64,000 bases of DNA, from positions 31,486 through 95,485 of the forward strand of contig JANYJS010000008.1 of assembly GCA_025361765.1 (NCBI GenBank). The letters run 5' to 3'. Shown one piece after another: positions 26,449-34,821 of this stretch (positions are counted from its first letter, which is position 1; each line of letters opens with the position of its first letter). Origin of the DNA: Bacillota bacterium (GTDB lineage Bacteria > Bacillota > Clostridia > Peptostreptococcales > Anaerovoracaceae). The notes under the pieces were generated by a model that was given only the letters and a program-made list of their open reading frames with translations, had not been told where the DNA came from and made no database searches. A program made the translations under genes and the position numbers.

Positions 26449-26538
26449 ATGAATGATAACAGAAAAGAACAGGAACGTGCTGAATTGCATCGTACTATTT
26501 GGAATATTGCCAATGATCTTAGAGTTAGTACAACTTAA
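26449..26538 (+). pseudogene. N-terminal remnant of type I restriction-modification methylase HsdM
   Basis: With GAGGAG upstream, an ATG opens a 29-codon frame whose residues ERAELHRTIWNIANDLR match the beginning of one class of HsdM proteins, which continue GSVDGWDFK...; here the sequence becomes VSTT and stops. Nothing of the rest of hsdM, hsdS or hsdR is seen; a terminator follows within 25 bases. The family match is from recall of the motif, not a search. Confidence 0.65.
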
Positions 26539-26561
26539 TACATGATAGAACACGCTAGACA

Positions 26562-26597
26562 AAAAACCGCCTCGAAACGCTATTCAAGGCGGTTTTT
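26562..26597. terminator. Bidirectional intrinsic terminator
   Basis: AAAAACCGCCT (26562-26572) and AGGCGGTTTTT (26587-26597) form an 11-bp perfect stem with a 14-base loop, A-run on one side and T-run on the other. It serves the XRE remnant locus and the convergent stalk-domain gene. Confidence 0.9.
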
Positions 26598-26702
26598 ATC
26601 CGTATTCAGTTTACCTTTCACCCTCAGTTCACAATTTGTCTTTATGACCCCTTGTAATTAGCGAAGAGAGCCTTTTGAATGTTAGTTAGGATGTAGGCGG
26701 TT

Positions 26703-28211
26703 CTATTTGGGTATTACTGAATTATAATCTAGAATTTTTGCACCCGGTGGCAGAGTTAAGTCAACTTTTTCTGTAGTCTCTTTCATATCAGAAGACATGG
26801 TCATAGCCATATTCATAATCCCTTCCATGCCTATAGAAATGGTCATATCCGTAGTTAGTGGCGTTCCCTTTATATCAAAGGCAACACTCGTCCCCGTTGC
26901 TGAATAGTTCCCTGTCATAGTATAGGATGTCATCTTTTCATTTGCAACAGAAATGACCAATTTGCCGGAAAAATTGGCTTGGTCCATCATCTTTGTGGCC
27001 TCAGCAACATCGCTTAGGCTCATTGCAGTTCCTTCAGTGATGGCTGTCTTTGCAATGGCGGCAGCCACTGATGCCGGAGTCAGGTTTAAAGTATAGGTGG
27101 TTGTTCCCCCAGAAGTCGATGCCACGAAAGCTTGGTCCCCCATTAGGTTTTTAAACAGAGCGTAGCCCGCTTTAACAGAGGCATAGGTATTGGCGTCAGC
27201 AGTTTGGGCCATTAGTCCATACTGGGTGAGAAGCGTTCCGATGCTGGATTTTTCTTCGCTGAGGGACATCATACTTTTGATGTCGATCCCCATATCCTGA
27301 TAGGTTTTGAAGATATCCATTTTCATCCAGGTATTTGGTTCAGCTGTTGGATCCAGAAGGCTAAACATAGGCGCATTCATATACATGACGCCATCTGTGC
27401 CGTTCATCTTCATTTTGATGGTCATGTCTTTGAACATATCAAGAGTCGTTTTGGCCGAAGCCTGCTGATCAGCCGGAAGCTGGGCAATAGCTTTTTCTGC
27501 GTCGACTGCGATCTTCATCACCATGTCAGCGTTTGTTTTAAGCTGAATGGCATCAATCGAACCACTCATGCCAAACTCCATTGGCTTAGCTGCTGGATCT
27601 GTTGCAAGAGCAGGCGTGCTGAACTGTGCACTAAAATTGCCCGTCGTATGATAGGTCTTTTCCAAATCGATTTCTGACGTAATCAGCCTATTTAGAATTG
27701 TAAAATCCTTATCCGCATTGGCAAAAAGCTTTTCATAATCTGAAATGACTACCACTTTAGAGACGTTATCCCAGCCAACACCGTAGCCAAGGCTCTCAGC
27801 CATAAATCTGGCAGATACGTAAGTCCTGTTTGAATATCTGTCCAGATATGGGACTACATCCATCTTTTTAACAGAAGTAATTCCGTTTTCTTTTATGGCA
27901 ATGTCACTCCCACCAATGACGAAGGAAAACTCGGTAGTCCCCTTCTTCGCCAAAACGGTTTGCGTGGCGTTGTCAAAGGTAACGATGGTCCCCATGTCTT
28001 CAAGAATTTGTCTAAATGGCACCATAGTTCTGCCGTTGATTATTTTGGGCGCCGCATCCTTAAAGGCAATATAATTGCCATCGTACATGACCTTAATGCC
28101 AGACGCGGGAGTAGAAGCCGCCGCTGCGCCAAAGGACGTCAGCGTTCCGCTGAACACCAAAGCAACAACAAGGGCTGTAATTAGTAAAATGTTTCCTCTT
28201 CGTTTCATCAT
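26703..28211 (-). CDS. Secreted protein with copper amine oxidase N-terminal-like stalk domain
   Basis: Exported protein of 502 residues. A signal peptide (hydrophobic core ILLITALVVALVFSGTLTSFGA, cut near AAAAS) is followed by a stalk domain at about residues 38-155 (IKVMYDGNYIAF, NGRTMVPFRQILEDMG, YVSARFMAESLGYGVGWD), which is thought to bind the cell wall or act as a structural arm. The rest (about 160-500) is a beta-rich, methionine- and threonine-rich region resembling lipoprotein-like DUF6612 proteins in layout. No catalytic motif is seen. AGGAGAGAG precedes the ATG pair at 28206-28211. Confidence 0.8.
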   Translation of the reverse strand: MMKRRGNILLITALVVALVFSGTLTSFGAAAASTPASGIKVMYDGNYIAFKDAAPKIINGRTMVPFRQILEDMGTIVTFDNATQTVLAKKGTTEFSFVIGGSDIAIKENGITSVKKMDVVPYLDRYSNRTYVSARFMAESLGYGVGWDNVSKVVVISDYEKLFANADKDFTILNRLITSEIDLEKTYHTTGNFSAQFSTPALATDPAAKPMEFGMSGSIDAIQLKTNADMVMKIAVDAEKAIAQLPADQQASAKTTLDMFKDMTIKMKMNGTDGVMYMNAPMFSLLDPTAEPNTWMKMDIFKTYQDMGIDIKSMMSLSEEKSSIGTLLTQYGLMAQTADANTYASVKAGYALFKNLMGDQAFVASTSGGTTTYTLNLTPASVAAAIAKTAITEGTAMSLSDVAEATKMMDQANFSGKLVISVANEKMTSYTMTGNYSATGTSVAFDIKGTPLTTDMTISIGMEGIMNMAMTMSSDMKETTEKVDLTLPPGAKILDYNSVIPK

Positions 28212-28235
28212 TTTCTCTCTCCTTATACATAAAAT

Positions 28236-28303
28236 TCGTTCATATTTAAAAAAAGCTTATAGATTAAAATCGTTCATGTTAAATAAACTTATTGATTAAA
28301 TGG
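28236..28303. repeat. 34-bp imperfect direct repeat upstream of the stalk-domain gene
   Basis: Two adjacent copies of a unit starting TCGTTCAT and ending GATTAAA, at 28236-28269 and 28270-28303. Some 90 bases further, ATTTATGATCCGCG also occurs twice in a row. No role is evident. Confidence 0.5.
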
Positions 28304-28429
28304 GCTCATACTGAAAAGAACTATTTGTGGGTTATTGTTATCTATTCTACAATCAAATGTTACACCAAGTCTCAGACATTTTCAATCAATTTATGATCCG
28401 CGTGTGATTTATGATCCGCGATGATAAAA

Positions 28430-30061
28430 TCAGTCTACAAATATGCTGCCTCCGATAAACTCTCTAAGCACCGAATTGTTGACAATAATAGAATCATCCT
28501 CAATGGAATCAAAATGCCTAATAAACCTGAGCATCCTGACCGCCTCGCTGAATTCCGGCTCTTCCTGCGTAATAGATGACAGCAACGGGTAAGCATATTT
28601 TTTCAGCACTGCCAGCTCATAGATATGGGCCGTATTCATAAGCACATCCGCCTCTTGGCTATAGGGAAAAATGTTTTTATCCTCACCTATTCTCACTAAT
28701 GGCCAGGCTGAGATGGTTCTTTGCGCCGAATATCCACGGAAATTATGATCCCGTACAATACGGCGAAGCATTCTGGCATCCGTCGTCGGAATTCTGTTGT
28801 GCTCATCAATATTAATTTGCGTGAAGGGTCCAACATAAATTTTAAATTTTTCTTCATCAGGAATAGACTCTGTCAGCCTTTTATTCAGGCCATGAATCCC
28901 TTCAATGACAATTGGCTGGTCTTTTTGTGCAGTAATGATTCTTTTGCCAAATACCTTGACGCCCAGCTTAAAGTCGTAGACGGGCAAATCCACCTCTTCA
29001 CCTTTTAAAAGAGCGTTCATATGGCTATTAAAAAGATCCAGATCAATGCCAGTAATGTCCTCGAAATTCATGTTTCCATTCGCATCGAGAGGTGTATTGA
29101 CCCGGTCGACAAAATAATCGTCGGTTCCCAGATAAATCGGATGCATCCCATTAACCCGAAGCTGAATGCATAATCTGTTGGCAAAGGTCGTCTTGCCTGA
29201 GGAGGATGCCCCGGAAATAAGGATAATTCTTTTGCCTTTTTTGGCAATTCGATCGGCAATCTGGGCGACTTTCTTTTCGTGAAGCGCTTCAGAAATTTGA
29301 ATGATCTGCTTATATTCTCCACTGGCAATTTTTCCGTTCAGATCCGACACCACAGAAATACCCATTAAATCCCCCCACTCAGACGCCTCCTTAAAGGCGT
29401 CATAAAGCTTTTTGTCATCCCGGTATTCTGGCATCCTATCCGGTGATTTTGTATCCGGAAATCTCAAAATGACTCCATCTCCATATTTTCTAAGTTCAAA
29501 CAACTTGACATATCCCGTAGAAGGCACCACTGGTCCCACATAAGAGGATCTGGTTTCGCCGCAGGAATACATGGTCGTAGCTAGGCCTCCATTTTCCGAT
29601 GTGCCTTCTCTGGCGTGCACCTCTAATATAAAAGGAATGTCCTGTATCACCAGCTCTTTCATTCGCTTTTCTATGGCGGAAACCAGCTTTTGAGGTACCT
29701 TTTGGTAGTCCATTAATTCCATGTAAAGCCCTTGATTCAAAGAGTTCTCAACATGCACGCTGCAGTTTTGTAGGATTTCAGAAACCGCCTTAATGAATAT
29801 GAGCGTTGCACTTCTTTGGTAAACATAGTTAGTGGCATTATCCCGCATGTCCAAAAGCTGAATTTCTGAAAATCCATGTATTTTTCGATTAAGATCCTCC
29901 ATCTTATTATTGACCTTAGCCGCCAAAATCGTGTAGGGCAAGTCTGCCTGATAATTTTGGACAATATCTTTAAGGCTGGTGTCTTTATCCACTTCAAGTT
30001 TAACGGTGCTAACCCCTGTATTTAGGTGAATCATGATCTTTTCTGTGCCGCTGTCATTCAT
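28430..30061 (-). CDS. Nucleoside kinase with TGS and threonyl-tRNA synthetase-like domains
   Basis: Fusion protein of 543 residues common in Clostridia. Residues about 10-75 are a TGS domain, about 80-235 resemble the second additional domain of threonyl/alanyl-tRNA synthetases, and about 270-480 are a uridine kinase/phosphoribulokinase P-loop domain with Walker A ISGASSSGKTTFA, YLGTDDYFVDR and VIEGIHGLN. It presumably phosphorylates uridine/cytidine or a related substrate; what the tRNA-synthetase-like part does is not known. AGGAGG is upstream of the ATG and a TGCTATAAT promoter lies at about 30096-30104. Confidence 0.88.
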   Translation of the reverse strand: MNDSGTEKIMIHLNTGVSTVKLEVDKDTSLKDIVQNYQADLPYTILAAKVNNKMEDLNRKIHGFSEIQLLDMRDNATNYVYQRSATLIFIKAVSEILQNCSVHVENSLNQGLYMELMDYQKVPQKLVSAIEKRMKELVIQDIPFILEVHAREGTSENGGLATTMYSCGETRSSYVGPVVPSTGYVKLFELRKYGDGVILRFPDTKSPDRMPEYRDDKKLYDAFKEASEWGDLMGISVVSDLNGKIASGEYKQIIQISEALHEKKVAQIADRIAKKGKRIILISGASSSGKTTFANRLCIQLRVNGMHPIYLGTDDYFVDRVNTPLDANGNMNFEDITGIDLDLFNSHMNALLKGEEVDLPVYDFKLGVKVFGKRIITAQKDQPIVIEGIHGLNKRLTESIPDEEKFKIYVGPFTQINIDEHNRIPTTDARMLRRIVRDHNFRGYSAQRTISAWPLVRIGEDKNIFPYSQEADVLMNTAHIYELAVLKKYAYPLLSSITQEEPEFSEAVRMLRFIRHFDSIEDDSIIVNNSVLREFIGGSIFVD

Positions 30062-30095
30062 AGATAAACCTCCTTGTTTTTGCTGTCTCTTTATG

Positions 30096-30144
30096 ATTAT
30101 AGCACAATTTTTTTATTGACAAAATATAATGCGAAGGATATATT
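30096..30144. promoter_or_regulatory. Divergent promoters of nucleoside kinase and paaK
   Basis: Leftward: TATAAT (complement of 30096-30101) with an upstream TGC, an extended -10. Rightward: TTGACA (30116-30121), 17-base spacer, TATATT (30139-30144). The two -35 regions overlap, so the two promoters may compete. Confidence 0.65.
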
Positions 30145-30150
30145 CTTTAA

Positions 30151-30250
30151 ATAAAGACATCTCAAAACTGTTAAGAATCAAGCTGTCTATAGACTGCAAA
30201 GAGTCGGTGCCACGGGTTTCCCGTCTCCATTGAGATTGGGATTTTTTTAT
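30151..30250 (+). ncRNA. Structured leader RNA with intrinsic terminator upstream of paaK (candidate riboswitch/attenuator)
   Basis: Between the promoter and paaK, two exclusive structures are possible. Terminator: TCCCG-TCTC (30219-30227) pairs with GAGA-T-TGGGA (30232-30241) around a CATT loop, followed by seven T (30242-30248). Alternative: ATCTCAA (30159-30165) pairs with TTGAGAT (30230-30236), closing a three-way junction with a small stem at 30182-30197 (GCTGTC/GACTGC) and a stem GAGTCGG (30201-30207) with CCGTCTC (30221-30227). CGGGTTTCCCG (30213-30223) is a further competitor. There is no leader peptide ORF. It does not match a riboswitch class I recognise. Confidence 0.55.
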
Positions 30251-30285
30251 ATAATTTAATAATATTTAATCATGAAAGGGTGATG

Positions 30286-31587
30286 ATGATGATATGGAAT
30301 GAACCACAGGAATGCATGAGCAGAGACAATATGCACAGTTTGCAGAGCCGTCGTCTGCAGGATATGGTCAGCAGAGTTTATCACAACGTAGCTTTTTATC
30401 GAAAAAAAATGCAGGAATTAGGCCTTGAACCTGGCGACATTAAGCTTATCGATGATTTGCCAAAACTTCCTTTTACGACTAAGACGGATCTTCGAGACAA
30501 CTATCCTTTTGGTCTCTTTGCTGTACCAAAAAGTGAAATCGTCCGGGTACACGCATCTTCAGGCACCACTGGCAAGCCAACAGTTGTTGGCTATACCAGA
30601 AGAGATGTGGATATGTTCTCTGAAGTCGTTGCCAGATCCCTATGTTCAGCCGGCGCAAGCCGCCATGATATCATACAGATTGCCTATGGCTACGGACTCT
30701 TTACCGGTGGCCTCGGTCTGCATTATGGTTCAGAGAAAATCGGCGCCACAGTCGTGCCCATAAGCGGCGGCAATACAGCTAAGCAGCTTCAGCTTCTTCA
30801 GGATTTCGGCAGCACTGTGCTAGCCTGCACGCCTTCCTATGCCTTATACCTGGCAGAATCCATGAAGGAAGCCGGCATTGATCCACAAGAGCTTCCCTTG
30901 AGGCTTGGGATTTTCGGCGCCGAGCCCTGGACGGAAGAAATGCGAAAAGCCATCGAAGAAGCCCTATCCATAAAGGCCATCGATATCTTCGGTCTTTCCG
31001 AAATTATCGGGCCGGGCGTCTCCTGTGAATGCGAAAACCAAAACGGCCTCCATATTGCGGAGGATCATTTTGTTCCTGAAATTATAGATCCAAGCAGTCT
31101 TGACCCTATTACTAAGGAAAATACTGGTGAACTGGTCTTCACAACGGTCACCAAAGAGGCTCTTCCCCTGCTCCGCTACCGCACCAGAGATTTGACCAGC
31201 CTGAATTATGAAGCCTGCTCCTGCGGCAGAACCACGGTTCGCATGCACAAATGCACTGGCAGGTCGGATGACATGCTAATCATCAGAGGCGTCAACGTTT
31301 TCCCGTCTCAAGTCGAAAGCGTACTTCTTGAATTAAGAGAAACCATGCCTCATTATCTGCTGATCGTGGATCGGGTCGGCGCTCTTGATACGCTTGAGGT
31401 TCAAGTAGAGGTAGACGATCAGTATTTCTCCGACGAAATGACCAAGCTTGAAGCTTTGAGCAGAAAAATCAAACATGCTGTCGAAAGCGTCCTTGGGGTC
31501 AGCGTCAAGATTAAGCTGGTCGAGCACAAAACCATCCAAAGAAGCGAAGGCAAGGCTCAGCGCATTATAGATAAAAGGAAGCTATAA
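30286..31587 (+). CDS. paaK: Phenylacetate-CoA ligase family protein
   Basis: AMP-forming acyl-CoA ligase that activates phenylacetate or other aryl acetates, in anaerobes often with indolepyruvate ferredoxin oxidoreductase in aromatic amino acid breakdown. The product of about 433 residues has the AMP motif [46 protein letters not shown] and the C-terminal [27 protein letters not shown] is five to eight bases from the ATGs at 30286 and 30289; the repeated ATG codons leave the exact start open. It lies behind a leader RNA with a terminator and 93 bases before an ACT-domain gene, its usual partner. Confidence 0.9.
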   Translation: MMIWNEPQECMSRDNMHSLQSRRLQDMVSRVYHNVAFYRKKMQELGLEPGDIKLIDDLPKLPFTTKTDLRDNYPFGLFAVPKSEIVRVHASSGTTGKPTVVGYTRRDVDMFSEVVARSLCSAGASRHDIIQIAYGYGLFTGGLGLHYGSEKIGATVVPISGGNTAKQLQLLQDFGSTVLACTPSYALYLAESMKEAGIDPQELPLRLGIFGAEPWTEEMRKAIEEALSIKAIDIFGLSEIIGPGVSCECENQNGLHIAEDHFVPEIIDPSSLDPITKENTGELVFTTVTKEALPLLRYRTRDLTSLNYEACSCGRTTVRMHKCTGRSDDMLIIRGVNVFPSQVESVLLELRETMPHYLLIVDRVGALDTLEVQVEVDDQYFSDEMTKLEALSRKIKHAVESVLGVSVKIKLVEHKTIQRSEGKAQRIIDKRKL

Positions 31588-31680
31588 GATTAAGAATCAT
31601 AAATGCAGATAAAAGAATGTTATAGGACTTTAAGACTTATAATTGAAGATGTAGAAATGAACTAAAGGAGGAATACAACG

Positions 31681-32103
31681 ATGATTATTAAACAATTATC
31701 TGTTTTTTTAGAAAACGAATCTGGAAGACTGACCGAATTGACTAAAATACTCCATGAAAATAACATCAATATCTCCGCTTTAAGTATTGCAGAGACTGAG
31801 CAGTACGGCATTATGCGCATGATCGTAGATAAGCCAGACCAGGCGATTGCTGCTTTAAAAAAAGAAGATTTTTCGGTTCATACAACGGATGTCATTTGCA
31901 TCGTCACACCGGACAGCCCAGGTTCCTTAAATGCTGCTTTAACTTACTTATCAGAAGCAAGCATCAATGTGGCTTATATGTATGGCTACTCCAGCTGCGG
32001 CAAGGCGCCTATCATCATGAAGGTCAGCGACCCGGCAAAAGCTGTGGCTATTTTGACTGAAAAAAACGTATCTTTGATACCTGCGAGCGAGTTTTATAAA
32101 TAA
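31681..32103 (+). CDS. Double ACT-domain protein
   Basis: A 140-residue protein consisting of two tandem ACT domains (about 1-68 and 69-140; IIKQLSVFLENESGRLTELTKIL, then VICIVTPDSPGSLNAALTYL). ACT domains bind amino acids and regulate partner enzymes. The gene is regularly found with paaK, which suggests it senses aromatic amino acids and controls that pathway. GGAGG precedes the ATG by about eight bases. Confidence 0.88.
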   Translation: MIIKQLSVFLENESGRLTELTKILHENNINISALSIAETEQYGIMRMIVDKPDQAIAALKKEDFSVHTTDVICIVTPDSPGSLNAALTYLSEASINVAYMYGYSSCGKAPIIMKVSDPAKAVAILTEKNVSLIPASEFYK

Positions 32104-32143
32104 TCTTTACAGACCCTGCATAAATTTGAGACCCTCGCTCTTG

Positions 32144-33853
32144 CTACTCACGCGGCGCTGCGCTGATCTTTTGAAAAAGCTCTTCTCTGTCAAAACTACG
32201 ATCGACAAGAGGAATACGGGGGCTTTTTCTTTTGGGATCAAGGAGATTGACACCATCAGACTTGATTTTAAATTCAATTCCTGATGCATATAAAATAGTG
32301 GGTGAAAGGTCGAGAAAGGATGCTACTTCTTTATCTTCCATGCGAATTTGATGATCCGGCGTTACTATGAACAGGGGCACGAATTCAAAGTACTGGTCTC
32401 CTTCCATAAAAGAAGCCTGTTTATATTCATCTGTATTGATATCCGGCGTATGATCGCCCACAATAATGATATAGGTGTTGGGAAAGTTTTTATTGATATT
32501 ATCGACGAAACTTCTTATGGACTGGTCAGCATAGGAAACGGAGTTGAAGTAATCACCTGTTTTTTTATCAATTACATCATCATAAGCATCATTCTCATAA
32601 TAATTTTCCGCATTTGTAAAAGGCTTATGGCTTGTCATAGTTATTGTATATGTCAAAAAAGGTTTTCTGACGTTTTTGAGCATATTTGACTCATATTTAA
32701 AAACAGCGTAATCCGGTGCGCCCCAGCCGATATCCTTAAGACCCATGGCTTTAAGGTCAAAAAACCGTGCAAAGCCCATTTTGGGGAAAGCCACATCCCG
32801 GTTAAAGAACTCTCCCACATTATTGTGAAAGGCATAAGGTCTATAACCATCCTTTAAGAGCGGCCTTACAAGCGAATTGGGATAAGTATAATTTGGCAGC
32901 TTAATCGCCGGGTAATCCGCCAAAGGTTGGATGCTGTTGAGTATTGAAAATTCTACGTCAGAGGTTCCACCGCCCATATGATAGCTCAAAGTATAGGGAT
33001 AAAAAACACTTTTTTCAGAAAGCGCATGAAGGTATGGCGCTATGTATCTTCCGTTGTGGGTTTGATTGATGGCATTTGAATCCAAGGATTCAATCTGAAT
33101 AATGACAAAATTCGGCCTAACTTTGTTGATTTCTTTGCCAGATTGTTCCTGTCCGTATTTAAGGCTTTTAATCAATAAATTGAAATCCTTATGCTCATAA
33201 ATTTTAGAGACATTATTAGCGACCGTGCCGTAGCTCTCCACAATTTTAGACTCTCCGAAGAAGCCTTCAAGGTCCTGCAGAATCGACGCGACGTGGCGAT
33301 ACCTTTCCGTCTCAATTTGATATACAATCCCAGCGGATAAAACCATCACTAAAATGACAATGAGGTGCAGTTTGAGAATCAACACTCTGATTTTTTTGTA
33401 ATTTATAGTGAAAAAAACAACTATGGGAAGATCGATAAAGGCCACGAGTAAGTCTATGCTTAAAGGAGCAGAGAAATGGGACACAGCGGTCATTCCTTCG
33501 TTAAAGATAGCTGGGACCTCCGTGATATTAAAATACGTTCTAAAATACATATAGTATGAAATGTTAACAAGAATAAAAATTGTCTGCAGGATATAAAGCG
33601 AAACAAACACTTTTCTGGTCCTGAAAACGAACAACAAAGGTGATACCATCAGCGTCACCAGTAAAGTGTAAATAAACTTGTCCCTGAAAATTTCAATTGA
33701 CTGCCTGGGTAGGATCACGTAATTAAATGCAGTAATCTTTAGGGTGACTAGGATAATATAGAGTAGCACTGCGCCTAATAGAAGAACTTCGGGCTTGCTT
33801 CTTGAGACTTCAGTGAGGTTTTGGATTTGCTTTTGAATATATCTTTTGGGCAT
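32144..33853 (-). CDS. LTA synthase/sulfatase-family membrane phosphoglycerol transferase
   Basis: Membrane-anchored alkaline phosphatase-superfamily enzyme. The product of about 569 residues has five hydrophobic segments in the first about 200 residues (for example LLLGAVLLYIILVTLKI) and an extracellular sulfatase domain with FVIIQIESLDS, the catalytic threonine in GGGTSDVEF, DIGWGAPDYAVF and VGDHTPD. It probably transfers glycerol phosphate or phosphoethanolamine to an envelope polymer or lipid. The start at 33851-33853 has AAGGA seven bases upstream; the frame runs open to 33946 without a site. Confidence 0.87.
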   Translation of the reverse strand: MPKRYIQKQIQNLTEVSRSKPEVLLLGAVLLYIILVTLKITAFNYVILPRQSIEIFRDKFIYTLLVTLMVSPLLFVFRTRKVFVSLYILQTIFILVNISYYMYFRTYFNITEVPAIFNEGMTAVSHFSAPLSIDLLVAFIDLPIVVFFTINYKKIRVLILKLHLIVILVMVLSAGIVYQIETERYRHVASILQDLEGFFGESKIVESYGTVANNVSKIYEHKDFNLLIKSLKYGQEQSGKEINKVRPNFVIIQIESLDSNAINQTHNGRYIAPYLHALSEKSVFYPYTLSYHMGGGTSDVEFSILNSIQPLADYPAIKLPNYTYPNSLVRPLLKDGYRPYAFHNNVGEFFNRDVAFPKMGFARFFDLKAMGLKDIGWGAPDYAVFKYESNMLKNVRKPFLTYTITMTSHKPFTNAENYYENDAYDDVIDKKTGDYFNSVSYADQSIRSFVDNINKNFPNTYIIIVGDHTPDINTDEYKQASFMEGDQYFEFVPLFIVTPDHQIRMEDKEVASFLDLSPTILYASGIEFKIKSDGVNLLDPKRKSPRIPLVDRSFDREELFQKISAAPRE

Positions 33854-33977
33854 AAAATAATCCTTAATCTTTTCAAAACGCGATACGGTAGGGTGTTTAG
33901 CAAATAAAACCCGCTTGGGCTTGATGCAATTATACCACAAACTCACTTAGATAGGGACCCCTGTGTTTTCACTGGGA

Positions 33978-34115
33978 TTATCGGGAGACGTACTTCTGCT
34001 TTTTGCTTTTTGGCTTATCCGGTATTGTCATCTTGATCAACCCTTGTTCTAAAAGAGGCGCAACAAGGGTTTTCATCGTATAATAGTAACTTGCGAGCTG
34101 ACAAACATAAAAACA
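33978..34115 (-). pseudogene. C-terminal remnant of an AlbA/RecG-like ATP-binding or Fic-type protein
   Basis: The minus-strand frame ending at 33978 reads ASYYYTMKTLVAPLLEQG then LIKMTIPDKPKSKKQKY and a stop. This is the winged-helix end found on AlbA_2/RecG-like ATP-binding regulators and some Fic proteins (the MTIPDKPKS motif). Upstream of about 34115 no related sequence continues. The family assignment is from memory of the motif. Confidence 0.45.
34039..34071. repeat. Inverted repeat downstream of hicB
   Basis: AACCCTTGTT (34039-34048) and AACAAGGGTT (34062-34071) form a perfect 10-bp stem with a 13-base loop. It lies inside the gene remnant and has only TTTC after it, so it is a weak terminator at best. 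Confidence 0.4.
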
Positions 34116-34188
34116 ACTTTTCTTTTCATTTTGTTTCTTCCTTTCAAATTTTATAGTTCATTCGGTTTTTCATTCTTTCTTTTTTTTT

Positions 34189-34569
34189 CTAGCCGCTTTT
34201 ACGCTTTTGGGGAATGACGGCTGGTTTTCCGCACTCGCTCTCTGCATATTGGCGTAAGGCAATTTCAACAAATTGGTTTAATGAAATGTTAAGTATGGCT
34301 GATTCCAAAGCTATTTTTCTATGAAGTTCTGGATCAATCCTGATATTAAATTGCCCTTTAAAAGACTTGTCTGGTTGTTTAGAGTGCCTTGCACACACCT
34401 CTAAGTAATCATCAACCGCCTCTTGAAAAGATGAAACCAGTTCATCGACACTTTCCCCTTCAAAAGTTATTAAGTCATTAATTCCTACTACCGTTCCAAA
34501 AAAAACATGATCCTCCTGACTATATGAAATCTTTCCCATATATCCTTTGTGCTCCATATAGTTTTTCAT
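34189..34569 (-). CDS. HicB-family antitoxin (orphan)
   Basis: A 126-residue protein with an N-terminal HicB-like partial RNase H fold (YSQEDHVFFGTVVGINDLITFEG, about 10-55) and a C-terminal ribbon-helix-helix DNA-binding domain (FNIRIDPELHRKIALES, about 75-112). The start at 34569 is eight bases after GGAGAG. No hicA toxin gene is seen within several hundred bases on either side, so it is either an orphan antitoxin or a stand-alone regulator. A palindrome overlaps its promoter, fitting autorepression. Confidence 0.82.
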   Translation of the reverse strand: MKNYMEHKGYMGKISYSQEDHVFFGTVVGINDLITFEGESVDELVSSFQEAVDDYLEVCARHSKQPDKSFKGQFNIRIDPELHRKIALESAILNISLNQFVEIALRQYAESECGKPAVIPQKRKSG

Positions 34570-34588
34570 TTTATATCTCTCCATTTCC

Positions 34589-34640
34589 GTAACTACTTTT
34601 CAGTTACACTTTAGCATAAAACGAAAAGCTCAGTCAATTC
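34589..34640 (-). promoter_or_regulatory. Promoter and operator palindrome of hicB
   Basis: GTAACT (34589-34594) and AGTTAC (34602-34607) form an inverted repeat spaced by seven bases, 20-40 bases upstream of the hicB ATG. On the minus strand TTGACT near 34635 could be the -35, with a weak -10 (TAAAGT or TGCTAA) next to the palindrome. Binding by HicB is inferred. Confidence 0.5.
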
Positions 34641-34714
34641 AAATTTCAAGATTGTATGCCCCTTCTGTTTTAATTTATGTTCCTCGTGCTGGTATGACAT
34701 TTGCCCAAAACCTG

Positions 34715-34744
34715 ATGACAAATCACTCCAATCCAATGTATACT
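34715..34744 (+). promoter_or_regulatory. Predicted promoter of the M28 lipoprotein gene
   Basis: ATGACA (34715-34720), 18-base spacer, TATACT (34739-34744), about 75 bases before the ATG. Confidence 0.4.
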
Positions 34745-34821
34745 AGTCATGTTAAGCTAAACCAAAATCTTTGGTTTATTAATAATCCAGATCAATTTAA
34801 GATAGGTGAGAGGAGATTATA

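Noticed and set aside
30201..30210. GAGTCGGTGC resembles the 3-prime end of a Cas9 tracrRNA
   Set aside because: There are no CRISPR repeats or cas genes in the window, and the surrounding fold differs; a short chance match.
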